Program-made: the position numbers and the translations under genes | NCBI RefSeq assembly: GCF_003815915.1 | Contig: NZ_CP033929.1 | Span: 3,782,001 to 3,846,000 of the forward strand | Origin: Chryseobacterium indoltheticum | Lineage (GTDB): Bacteria > Bacteroidota > Bacteroidia > Flavobacteriales > Weeksellaceae | Length of the DNA: 64,000 nt | Direction: 5' to 3' | The notes under the pieces: generated by a model | What the model was told of the DNA's origin: nothing | Databases searched by the model: none | What the model saw: only the letters and a program-made list of their open reading frames with translations | Shown: in pieces, positions 10,975-19,010 of the stretch | Layout: the number at the start of each line of letters is the position of its first letter | Position numbering within the stretch: position 1 is the stretch's first letter

Positions 10975-11388
10975 ATGTCTGAAATCTGGGAACAAAAACA
11001 TATTGTATTTTTTGACGGCGAATGTGGTGTATGCAATTTTTGGGTACAATGGATTCTTGAAAGAGATAAAAAAGATCAGTTTATGTTTTCTTCTCTGCAA
11101 TCAGACTTCGGGCAGAAATTTTTATCGGAAAGAGGTTTAGAAACAAAACAATTCAACACCCTGTACCTTTGGAAACCTCATCGCTATTATCTTGTAAAAT
11201 CTAAAGCTGTTTTAAAAATCGCCACTCTTCTCGGTGGAATTTATAATATATCAGTGATCGGGAAATTAATTCCGGCCTTTATAAGTGACAAGGTTTATGA
11301 TAAAATTTCTGAAAACAGAATGAAGCTTTCGGCTCAAAAGTGCTTCCTACCCGATCAACATCAGAAAAAGAAATTTATCGAAGTCTGA
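10975..11388 (+). CDS. DCC1-like thiol-disulfide oxidoreductase family protein (DUF393)
   Basis: A 137-aa protein whose N-terminus reads FFDGECGVCNFW, the DxxCxxC-type signature of the DCC family (here C17 and C20 as CGVC), followed by the FSSLQS segment. The family is proposed to be thioredoxin-like, but substrates are not established. Five nt separate it from the haem-binding gene, so the two are almost certainly co-transcribed. No signal peptide or clear membrane span. Confidence 0.85.
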   Translation: MSEIWEQKHIVFFDGECGVCNFWVQWILERDKKDQFMFSSLQSDFGQKFLSERGLETKQFNTLYLWKPHRYYLVKSKAVLKIATLLGGIYNISVIGKLIPAFISDKVYDKISENRMKLSAQKCFLPDQHQKKKFIEV

Positions 11389-11493
11389 TTTGGTTCAGAA
11401 TTTGGTATCTGATTATTATATAAATACTTTAAATATTTCCATTAAATTTTTATAAACATTTAAGTTTTTCGGAACATTATTTTTATTAATCCA

Positions 11494-11501
11494 TATATTT
11501 G
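11494..11501 (+). promoter_or_regulatory. Predicted DUF4290-murA -7 element (TATATTTG)
   Basis: Exact TAnnTTTG match ending 6 nt before the ATG at 11508, which predicts a leaderless or nearly leaderless transcript. Confidence 0.55.
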
Positions 11502-11507
11502 CAGACT

Positions 11508-12164
11508 ATGGAATACAATACCCAAAAAACTCATCTCAATATGCCGGAATACGGCAGAATAATACAACAGTTGGTTGAGCGTTGCAAAGAAGTTTCAGAC
11601 AAAGACGAAAGAAACGAAATGGCAATGGCAATCATTGATTTTATGGGTCAGAGAAACCCACAGCTCCGCGACGAAGAAAATTACAAACATAAACTTTGGG
11701 ATCACCTTTACATTCTTGCCAATCATGACCTGGATGTAGATTCCCCATATCCTTTCCCTACAAAAGAAGAACTTGAAGAAAAGCCCAAAAGAATGGAATA
11801 TCCTAAACTTCAGGGTGATTTCAAATTTTACGGAAAAAGTATTCTTCAGCTTATAGAAAAAGCAATCGAGCTTGACGCAGGCGACGAAAAAGAGGCTTTA
11901 ATCGAAGTGATTGCCAACAACATGAAAAAGTCTTACAATGTTTATAATAAAGAACATGTAACAGATGATGTGATTTTCCGTCATCTGAAAGAACTTTCTG
12001 AAAACAGATTAGACCTTACCGGTATAGAAAGCTTAGAAAAAAGCAAAATCTACTACGCTACCAATGCCAACAGGAATAATAACAATAAAAACACAAACAA
12101 CAAAAACCAACCCGCTAAAAGAAGATTTAACAATAACAACAATAATCATAAGAACAGAAGGTAA
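11508..12164 (+). CDS. DUF4290 family protein with Asn-rich tail
   Basis: A 218-aa protein of the Bacteroidota-specific DUF4290 family, function unknown. The start is set at the ATG giving MEYNTQ, the conserved family opening. A TTG three codons earlier lies inside the -7 box and cannot be the start. The first ~180 residues look helical and soluble. The end is a low-complexity basic tail rich in Asn, Lys and Arg (about 185-218), resembling an RNA- or nucleic-acid-binding tail. Its stop codon overlaps the murA start by one base (TAATG), so the genes are translationally coupled. Confidence 0.88.
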   Translation: MEYNTQKTHLNMPEYGRIIQQLVERCKEVSDKDERNEMAMAIIDFMGQRNPQLRDEENYKHKLWDHLYILANHDLDVDSPYPFPTKEELEEKPKRMEYPKLQGDFKFYGKSILQLIEKAIELDAGDEKEALIEVIANNMKKSYNVYNKEHVTDDVIFRHLKELSENRLDLTGIESLEKSKIYYATNANRNNNNKNTNNKNQPAKRRFNNNNNNHKNRR

Positions 12165-13471
12165 TGAGTGGAACATTTCAAATAAGAGGAGGAAAAAGAC
12201 TGCAAGGTGAAATCACTCCACAGGGAGCGAAAAATGAAGCTCTTCAAATTTTGTGTGCAGTTTTGTTAACTGATGAAGAGGTAAGAATTAAAAATATTCC
12301 AGACATTCATGATGTCAACAGACTAATCGAGATCTTGGGAGACTTCGGGGTAAAAGTTACCAAAAACGCTCATGGAGATTACACTTTCAAGGCAGATAAT
12401 GTCAATTTTGATTATATAAAATCTAACGAATTTAAAAAAGACGGTGCCAAACTGAGAGGATCAATCATGTTGATGGGACCGATGTTGGCTCGTTACGGGG
12501 AAGCTTACATGCCGACTCCCGGAGGTGACAAAATAGGAAGAAGAAGATTAGATACTCACTTTCAGGGTTTAGTAGAACTTGGTGCAGAATTTAATTATGA
12601 TGAGGAAGAATATTTCTATTCATTAAAAGCTAAAGAGCTTAACGGAAAATTTATCCTTTTGGAAGAAGCTTCTGTAACCGGAACTGCAAACATCGTGATG
12701 GCTGCTGCTTTAGCGAAGGGAAAAACCAGAATCTACAACGCAGCTTGCGAGCCATATTTACAGCAACTTTGTAAAATGCTGAACAGAATGGGTGCAAATA
12801 TTTCAGGAATCGGTTCAAATTTATTGACGATTGAAGGAGTAACTCATTTGAACGGAACTGAGCACACTATGCTTCCGGATATGGTAGAAATTGGTTCTTG
12901 GATCGGTCTTGCTGCGATGACAAAATCTGAAATCACCATCAAAAATGTAAACTGGAATCAATTAGGAGTTATTCCAAACACATTCAGAAAGCTGGGAATT
13001 CAGTTGGAGCAAAGCGGTGACGATATTTATATTCCATCTCAGGAACATTATAAAATCCAGAAATTTATCGACGGATCTATTCTTACGGTTTCAGATGCGC
13101 CTTGGCCAGGATTTACTCCAGATTTACTTTCTATTATTTTAGTCGTGGCAACACAGGCTAAAGGAAGTCTTTTGGTACATCAAAAAATGTTTGAATCGAG
13201 ATTATTTTTCGTTGATAAATTAATCGATATGGGCGCTCAGATCATTTTGTGTGATCCGCACAGAGCAACAGTTATCGGTTTAAATCAGGAATCTCCACTT
13301 CGTGGAACAACCATGGTTTCTCCGGACATCAGAGCAGGAAATGCACTTTTAATTGCTGCACTTTCAGCCGAAGGAAAATCAATTATTCATAATATCGAAC
13401 AAATCGACCGTGGGTATGAAAATATCGATGGAAGATTGAAAGCGATAGGAGCAGATATTGAGAGAATTTGA
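12164..13471 (+). CDS. murA: UDP-N-acetylglucosamine 1-carboxyvinyltransferase
   Basis: First committed enzyme of peptidoglycan synthesis: transfers enolpyruvate from PEP to UDP-GlcNAc. The 435-aa length is typical, with the conserved N-terminal KNEAL (about 23-27) and the C-terminal DIRAGNALLIAAL. The active-site loop reads PGGDKIGRRRLD. The residue equal to E. coli Cys115 is Asp122 (GAC at 12527-12529). Asp at this position is known in other bacteria to keep activity but block fosfomycin alkylation. The start overlaps the upstream DUF4290 stop. A terminator follows. Confidence 0.97.
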   Translation: MSGTFQIRGGKRLQGEITPQGAKNEALQILCAVLLTDEEVRIKNIPDIHDVNRLIEILGDFGVKVTKNAHGDYTFKADNVNFDYIKSNEFKKDGAKLRGSIMLMGPMLARYGEAYMPTPGGDKIGRRRLDTHFQGLVELGAEFNYDEEEYFYSLKAKELNGKFILLEEASVTGTANIVMAAALAKGKTRIYNAACEPYLQQLCKMLNRMGANISGIGSNLLTIEGVTHLNGTEHTMLPDMVEIGSWIGLAAMTKSEITIKNVNWNQLGVIPNTFRKLGIQLEQSGDDIYIPSQEHYKIQKFIDGSILTVSDAPWPGFTPDLLSIILVVATQAKGSLLVHQKMFESRLFFVDKLIDMGAQIILCDPHRATVIGLNQESPLRGTTMVSPDIRAGNALLIAALSAEGKSIIHNIEQIDRGYENIDGRLKAIGADIERI

Positions 13472-13472
13472 T

Positions 13473-13518
13473 TTAGTTATTAGTTATTAGTTATTAGTTA
13501 TTAGTTATTAGTTATTAG
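13473..13518. repeat. TTAGTTA heptanucleotide tandem repeat (6.6 copies)
   Basis: Perfect 7-bp direct repeats begin 2 nt after the murA stop codon and end before its terminator. Likely variable in copy number between isolates. Confidence 0.9.
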
Positions 13519-13551
13519 CAAAATTAACTTTTACGATTCAATTTAAAATAT

Positions 13552-13588
13552 AAAAGCGTTCAGAATTAATTTTCTGAACGCTTTTTTT
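13552..13588. terminator. Strong terminator after murA, possibly bidirectional
   Basis: AAAAGCGTTCAGAA (13552-13565) pairs perfectly with TTCTGAACGCTTTT (13572-13585) around a 6-nt loop, followed by a T run. It also lies downstream of the convergent DUF2207 operon. Confidence 0.88.
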
Positions 13589-13666
13589 TATTAAATTTTA
13601 AACACATTTAAGTTTTAGGCAGATTTAAATTCAACAATTTTTTGAATCTGTTGAGCGAAGATTGTT

Positions 13667-15658
13667 TTACCAACCGCCGCCTCCACCGCCTCCACCTCCG
13701 CCGCCGGAAGACCCGCCACCGGAAGATCCGCTTGATCCGGAACCACCAGAATAGGACGAGCTCGATGAAGAACCTGATGAGGACGAAGATGAAGAACTGC
13801 TCACCGGAGCTACCGTGGTTTCACTAAGCGTACTTGTAAAAGCACCCGCAAATCCATATCCAAAATGAGACTGAACATTTTCATACGGTTCAGCAGAATC
13901 CATAGTTTCCTGAAGTTTATCTCTAAATCTTTTCCCCCAAATTCCTTCGACTCCAAAAACAATAGCATACGGAAGAAATTTCTCATATACATCTGAAGTC
14001 ATTTCCGGAGGATTATGAAATTTCAGTTGGTTTTCTTCAGCAGCACTCAGGTACATTTTGAAACCATCAATCTCAGATTCCATTTTTACTTTTTCTTCAC
14101 TCGGTTTATTGACCAAATAACGAAATATTAAAATGGAAATGATCCCAAATATTAAAAACTTGAAACAGTTCGATTCAAAGGTTGTAATATCATCAGAACC
14201 TCCAAATGCCATGAAAAACATAGGAATAATAAATGTCAGCGAGAAAAACAATACTACTAGAAAAATCAGTTTGTTTCCTTCCTGCCATGTCGCTACCAAT
14301 ATTACAGCAAACAGACTCGCAAAAATACTGATAACAGAAGCTATCATTAAAGTTTGAAAACTCCATGTTACGAAAGAGTTTACAATTAATGCAAGAAAAA
14401 AAGTAACAAGAATAATTTTCAGGGCTTTGTAAACAATTTTTTTATTGGATACTTTATCTACAAAAATTTTATTTTCATCAATAATAAATTCTTTGAAATT
14501 ATCTACCGCCTTTTTGATTTTAGAATTGTACGTTCCGCTTACCGAAATTGTCTTTTCTTTTCCAAATAAATTTTTCAGAAGCAGCTTTTGATCACCCTGC
14601 AAATTATCATTTTCTGATCCCAGCTTTTTTAAAGTAAACATTTTTGAGAGAAAAGTTTCTTTAATATCTTTCACCTCATCAATATCTACAAAACCTTTTA
14701 CAGAAAGATCGACAAGATTTGCGGTCACCAGATTGGCATCAAATTTACCTTTATCGATATATCCCAAAGATGCAGGCGACAGATTATTGGGTGCATTAAA
14801 CTGTGGAATAACGACAGGTTTTTCTGGATCTTTTCCATATTTTCTCCAGTTTTTATAGTAGAAAAACAATAGATAAAAACCAACGATAACCAATGAAAGG
14901 CTCGTCCAGTTTCTTTTAATCCATTTAGAAAAAACAGAAGGTTCTTTTAAAACACCGGCTTTAAAACCTACAGCTACCGTAAGATTTTGATGCTCATTTA
15001 AATGGTTTGCTTTAAAAATAATTTGCGTGGAAGAGATCAAATCACTGGTACAGTTTTGTTCTGTACTCCCTTCATTACCTGTATAACAGGAATTTTGGAG
15101 AATATCTGCATTTTTCGGTAAATGAACCGTTGCCTGAATATCTTCCACAGGAAAAGACCAATCTGTTCCATTGACGTTCCAGTAAAACTCATCATATCCT
15201 TTGAAATTCCCAATCTGATCCTGCGTTTGGTAAACAATTTTGTAAGTATAAAAACCTGAGGCAAGTTGATAGTCTTTATTACCAATATAAATCGTAAAAA
15301 CACCATTCTCTTTCTTGGTTTTATAAGGTTCTTTTACACCATTTTTTTCAATCGCAATGATTTTATAGTAAACACTTTCTTTGCTGCCATTAATTTTTCT
15401 TACCGTTGGTAAAGCACGGAAAATCCCTCTTTTAATTTCATTGCCATTCGCAAAAACTTTGATGATTTCTGTTACAGTAACGTCAGCGTTTTCGGCAATA
15501 TGAATATCAGAATGAAAAGAAACAATTCTTTCCCTCTGGATATTATTTTGATTAAAACCTAAAGAATCTTCCTCAACAACAGGTAATGCAACCACCTCAT
15601 TCTGTGCAAAAACAAGCATACAGAAGAATACAGCAAAGACTTGTATAAAATTTTTCAT
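13667..15658 (-). CDS. DUF2207 membrane protein with poly-Gly-Trp C-terminus (second copy)
   Basis: About 663 aa. The start is placed at MKNFIQVFAVFF, which gives a signal peptide ending near FAQ; an upstream in-frame start would only add residues encoded over the neighbour's Gly-rich 3' region. A periplasmic DUF2207 domain (to about residue 270) precedes a first membrane span, a cytosolic stretch, and a cluster of hydrophobic helices near 420-520. The tail is Ser-rich, then ends in eleven Gly and Trp. It is a paralogue of the gene 10 nt upstream and third in the lemA operon. Function unknown. Confidence 0.85.
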   Translation of the reverse strand: MKNFIQVFAVFFCMLVFAQNEVVALPVVEEDSLGFNQNNIQRERIVSFHSDIHIAENADVTVTEIIKVFANGNEIKRGIFRALPTVRKINGSKESVYYKIIAIEKNGVKEPYKTKKENGVFTIYIGNKDYQLASGFYTYKIVYQTQDQIGNFKGYDEFYWNVNGTDWSFPVEDIQATVHLPKNADILQNSCYTGNEGSTEQNCTSDLISSTQIIFKANHLNEHQNLTVAVGFKAGVLKEPSVFSKWIKRNWTSLSLVIVGFYLLFFYYKNWRKYGKDPEKPVVIPQFNAPNNLSPASLGYIDKGKFDANLVTANLVDLSVKGFVDIDEVKDIKETFLSKMFTLKKLGSENDNLQGDQKLLLKNLFGKEKTISVSGTYNSKIKKAVDNFKEFIIDENKIFVDKVSNKKIVYKALKIILVTFFLALIVNSFVTWSFQTLMIASVISIFASLFAVILVATWQEGNKLIFLVVLFFSLTFIIPMFFMAFGGSDDITTFESNCFKFLIFGIISILIFRYLVNKPSEEKVKMESEIDGFKMYLSAAEENQLKFHNPPEMTSDVYEKFLPYAIVFGVEGIWGKRFRDKLQETMDSAEPYENVQSHFGYGFAGAFTSTLSETTVAPVSSSSSSSSSGSSSSSSYSGGSGSSGSSGGGSSGGGGGGGGGGGW

Positions 15659-15668
15659 ATCTAAAATT

Positions 15669-17621
15669 TTACCAACCACCGCCGCCACCGCCACCGCCAC
15701 CGCCGCCGGAAAATCCGCCGCCGCCTGAACCGGAACCAGAACTGCTTCCCGAACTTGAAGGTTGTGTCGCTGAAGATTGTATTGATTGTGTTAAACTTGA
15801 ATTGAGCACACTTGCCATCGCAAAATGATTCATGGATGAGCCAACATACCAATTGCTTTGATATTCGTAAGACATTTTTTTGAGCAAATCGTCAAATTTC
15901 TTACCCCAGATATCATCCACACCCAAAACCATCGCAAAAGGCAACAATTTCTCAAAAGATTGTGGCGTCATTTCCGGTGGATTGTGAAATTTGATTTGTT
16001 GATTTTCAGCGGCTCCCATGTACATTTTAAAGCCATCAATCAAAGATTTTTTTCTAAGTTTTTCTTCTGAAGGTCGTTTAATTAAAAACTGATAAATCAC
16101 GAGAGACATAAAACTCAAGACAATAAAAATATAACATACATTAAAATTATTGTCAATCGTAAAATCGCTTCCTTTATAAAGAAGAACTCCCAAAAGCACC
16201 AATGCGATGACAGGGAAAATCAGGAAGATTTTAAACAAACCAGGATAGAATTTGAATAAAACGATCGCAATCACAAAAGCCACCGTTAAAATAGCAAGAA
16301 TAAAAATTCCTAAAAATACTTTTTCAAATTCCGGGAAAATGGTAAAACTCACAAAAAGTCCGAGAAAGTAAACTCCCAAAATGACTAAAATTGGTAAAAT
16401 GAGCTTTTTAGAATTATTCCCCGCATTTAACAATGTATCATGCTGAAATTTAAGCGTTGATTGAAAACTTCTAACAGCCTGTTCGATTTTAGAATCATAT
16501 TTTCCGTCGAATTTGATGCTATCTGAAAGGTTTGAAAACAAATTGTTCATCAAATTAATTTCCTCTTTTGCTAAATCTTGATCTGGATTTTTCAGCTTTT
16601 TTACTGTAAACTGTTTCGATTTAAACAAACCAAAAATTCCGGGATCTTCATCTTCAACAATCTGAACATATCCTTTTATGGCTAAATTAACCAAAGCAGC
16701 AGTCAGATATTTATTCTTAAAACTTTCACTGTTTATAAAGCCTAAAGAAGCCGGTGACAAATCTTCGGGCGAATTGAATTGTGGATAAACAGTAGGCATT
16801 TCAGGATCAACACCGTATTTTTTCCATGTTGAATAATAATACAACAGCAATCCTAAAAAGATGATAATTCCGCCAATCAGAATTCCAAATTTCTCAAGAA
16901 AAGTGGGCGGTGGCGGCGGAACCATAATTCCTTTTTTAAAGCCAACTGCAATTGTTAAACCTTCACCAGATCCCAAATCTTTCGCACTCCATTCGATTGA
17001 ATGCTCAGAAAGAACTTTAGCCATACAATCCTGAGAAGTACTTCCGTAGCCACCTTTATAACAAGAGTTTTGTAAGATTCCTGCTCCTTGCGGAAGATTT
17101 ACTCTTGCCGAAATACTGTCAACGGGAAAATTCCAGTCGTTGCCATTCACATTCCAGTATAATTCATCATACTTTTCAAAAAAACCAATTTGTTTTTCGG
17201 TAGTATATTTTATTTCGTAATTATAATCTCCCGGAGATAAGATGACATCCTTATTTCCGACATACACTTTAAGATAACCGTCTTCAATTTCTTCGTGAAA
17301 ATCTTCATCAACACCATCTTTCTTTACCGAAACGATATTGTATTTCACTTTTTGAGTTCTGTCGTTCAGATTTCTTACCAAAGGCAGCGATCGGAAAATC
17401 CCCCTTTTGATATTTTCACCGAGGCTGTGAACTTTTATTTTCTCGGTAATACTGAGTCCAGAATTTTTATCTACATCAATATCTGCATGAAAGGATAAAA
17501 TCTTTTCAGAACCGCTCAGCAAACCGCTTTGTTCTTCACCAACAGCTACAGTTCCGTCAGCATCCTGTGCGAAACCCAGAGAAAAGAAAAGGAGAAAAAG
17601 AAATGCTACAATCTTTTTCAT
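15669..17621 (-). CDS. DUF2207 membrane protein with poly-Gly-Trp C-terminus (first copy)
   Basis: 650 aa with signal peptide MKKIVAFLFLLFFSLGFAQ. The N-terminal half is the exported DUF2207 region (GIFRSLP, ELYWNVNG and a Cys pair near 195-208). A membrane span follows at about 240-262, then a cytosolic part, and three or four hydrophobic helices near 400-500. The end is SGGGGFSGGGGGG-type repeats closing with Trp, as in its paralogue downstream. It begins 3 nt after lemA, so lemA and both DUF2207 genes form one operon. LemA partners are membrane-associated, but the activity is not known. Confidence 0.87.
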   Translation of the reverse strand: MKKIVAFLFLLFFSLGFAQDADGTVAVGEEQSGLLSGSEKILSFHADIDVDKNSGLSITEKIKVHSLGENIKRGIFRSLPLVRNLNDRTQKVKYNIVSVKKDGVDEDFHEEIEDGYLKVYVGNKDVILSPGDYNYEIKYTTEKQIGFFEKYDELYWNVNGNDWNFPVDSISARVNLPQGAGILQNSCYKGGYGSTSQDCMAKVLSEHSIEWSAKDLGSGEGLTIAVGFKKGIMVPPPPPTFLEKFGILIGGIIIFLGLLLYYYSTWKKYGVDPEMPTVYPQFNSPEDLSPASLGFINSESFKNKYLTAALVNLAIKGYVQIVEDEDPGIFGLFKSKQFTVKKLKNPDQDLAKEEINLMNNLFSNLSDSIKFDGKYDSKIEQAVRSFQSTLKFQHDTLLNAGNNSKKLILPILVILGVYFLGLFVSFTIFPEFEKVFLGIFILAILTVAFVIAIVLFKFYPGLFKIFLIFPVIALVLLGVLLYKGSDFTIDNNFNVCYIFIVLSFMSLVIYQFLIKRPSEEKLRKKSLIDGFKMYMGAAENQQIKFHNPPEMTPQSFEKLLPFAMVLGVDDIWGKKFDDLLKKMSYEYQSNWYVGSSMNHFAMASVLNSSLTQSIQSSATQPSSSGSSSGSGSGGGGFSGGGGGGGGGGGW

Positions 17622-17624
17622 TCC

Positions 17625-18176
17625 TTAAAATTTTACATTAGGAACTTCTCTTTCGGCAATATTATCAAGCTCAAAGAATTTAGACTTCTCAAATTTGTAC
17701 ATATTGGCGACAATATTGCTGGGGAAAGATTCTACCAAAGTATTGTTTTCTCTTACCGTTCCGTTGTAATATCTTCTGGATTTTTCTATATCGTTTTCGA
17801 TTGAACTCAACTCAGCCTGTAGTTGCTGGAAGTTTGCATTGGCCTTCAGATCGGGATATTGCTCTGCAACTGCAAATAAATTCACCATTGCCTGGTTCAG
17901 GTTTTTCTCAGCAATTTCTTTTCCTTCTACAGAATCTGCGCCTACTGCTAAATTTCTAGCTCTTGTTACATTTTCTAATGTTTCACGTTCGTGAGTAGCG
18001 TAGCCTTTTACCGTTTCAACCAAATTGGGAATCAAATCGTGACGTTTTTTAAGCATTACGTCAATACTGCTCCAAGCTTCCTGAACGAGATTTCTAAGTT
18101 TTACAAGGCGATTGTAAATGGATACTCCGTAAAGTACTGCAAGAACTAACACACCAATAACAATAAGTGCAATCAT
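17625..18176 (-). CDS. lemA: LemA family protein
   Basis: 183 aa: one N-terminal membrane helix (about residues 2-15, with the bulk of the protein on one side), then a helical-bundle LemA domain with the conserved VQEAWSSIDVMLKKRHDLIPNLVE segment split around residue 40. LemA proteins often neighbour TPM or DUF2207 proteins with Gly-rich tails, as here. Molecular function is unproven. It is first in a three-gene operon with spacings of 3 and 10 nt. Confidence 0.93.
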   Translation of the reverse strand: MIALIVIGVLVLAVLYGVSIYNRLVKLRNLVQEAWSSIDVMLKKRHDLIPNLVETVKGYATHERETLENVTRARNLAVGADSVEGKEIAEKNLNQAMVNLFAVAEQYPDLKANANFQQLQAELSSIENDIEKSRRYYNGTVRENNTLVESFPSNIVANMYKFEKSKFFELDNIAEREVPNVKF

Positions 18177-18252
18177 AATTTTGTAATTTAATTTAGATTA
18201 AAAATAATCTTTTTCTCTGAGAATTGAATAAAATCTATAATGAATATTAATT

Positions 18253-18350
18253 CCGTTACTTCGAGTAGATTTTGGAAAATCTTATCGAGAAGTTGATAAC
18301 AAAATTTCTCAGTACAAATTCTTGCAGAATTTTACTCGAACAGACGGTAA
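18253..18350. repeat. ~100-bp imperfect palindromic intergenic repeat
   Basis: Ends are CCGTTACTTCGAGTA and TACTCGAACAGACGG, imperfect inverted copies. Inside, TATCGAGAA and TTTCTCAGTA form a second inverted pair. It looks like a dispersed structured repeat upstream of lemA, with no ORF. Confidence 0.6.
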
Positions 18351-18377
18351 TCCAGAATAATCTTAACATAATTAGAT

Positions 18378-18414
18378 TAAAAAAATAAAAAAAGCGCTCA
18401 ATAAATTGAACGCT
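18378..18414 (-). terminator. Terminator of the NIL-domain gene
   Basis: AGCGCTCAAT and TTGAACGCT (18393-18414) form a stem with one mismatch. On the minus strand a long T-rich run follows. Confidence 0.75.
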
Positions 18415-18439
18415 CCTCAAACTATATGGACGTACAGCT

Positions 18440-18745
18440 TTATGAATACTTTCTGCAGGTATATTCGACAGTGGTATTCAAGAGTTTATTGTTATTCAGG
18501 AAAAATTCAAGTTCCTGAGATTCTTCATCTGTTGCATTGATATATAATTGAAATGAGCCAAAATTGTTTCCGTTCATATACTCCACATTTGCGCTTAATA
18601 CTTTGTAACAAATTCCCATCTGCTGATAAATAGCATTTAAAAGATGATCGAATTTCATTTTTCCATTCAGTTCTACTTCAAGGATCAATTCTTTCTTGAT
18701 AAGGTTTACATTTTTTGGCAAAGCCTGCAAATTGGTTGTAATCAT
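18440..18745 (-). CDS. Solo NIL-domain protein
   Basis: A 101-aa protein resembling the NIL (ACT-like) domain normally fused to the C-terminus of the methionine importer ATPase MetN. Visible features are the opening beta-strand ELILEVELNG, a helix with LLNAIYQQMG, the strand VLSANVEYMNGNNFGSF and a final helix plus strand. No ATPase is fused or adjacent. It may bind an amino acid, but this is inference from fold resemblance. It has its own terminator and a -7 box at 18819-18826. Confidence 0.7.
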   Translation of the reverse strand: MITTNLQALPKNVNLIKKELILEVELNGKMKFDHLLNAIYQQMGICYKVLSANVEYMNGNNFGSFQLYINATDEESQELEFFLNNNKLLNTTVEYTCRKYS

Positions 18746-18818
18746 AACTAAAACATTTTTGATTAAATAATACTTTCTGAATTACATATTTTTAAATATT
18801 TTCTCATTAATTCTTTCA

Positions 18819-18826
18819 CAAAAGTA
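18819..18826 (-). promoter_or_regulatory. Predicted -7 element of the NIL-domain gene (TACTTTTG)
   Basis: TAnnTTTG match on the minus strand, leaving a leader of roughly 70 nt. Confidence 0.45.
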
Positions 18827-18940
18827 TAAAAAAATATTAGTCTACCAAATTAGTAGGGTAATAATTTTAAAATTTAGCACAAAAAAAGAGAAGCCCTCCA
18901 GTTTCTCCCATTTTTACAACACTCAAATGATTATAAAAAA

Positions 18941-18995
18941 GCCACGAATGCACGAATTTTAAATTATTTCCAAATTAAATTCGTGTATTCGTGGC
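18941..18995. repeat. Palindromic repeat GCCACGAAT...ATTCGTGGC, also a likely terminator
   Basis: GCCACGAATGCACGAATTT (18941-18959) pairs with AAATTCGTGTATTCGTGGC (18977-18995) with one mismatch. On the minus strand six T follow, so it probably ends the YiiX-like transcript. Confidence 0.75.
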
Positions 18996-19010
18996 AAAAA
19001 TAAATTTTTA

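Noticed and set aside
13667..13760. GlyGly-CTERM or LPXTG-type sorting of the DUF2207 tails
   Set aside because: No hydrophobic helix or basic end follows the Gly run; the protein stops at Trp.
15659..15700. N-terminal extension of the second DUF2207 protein
   Set aside because: The residues are encoded by the 3' end of the neighbour and precede a proper signal peptide beginning at 15658.
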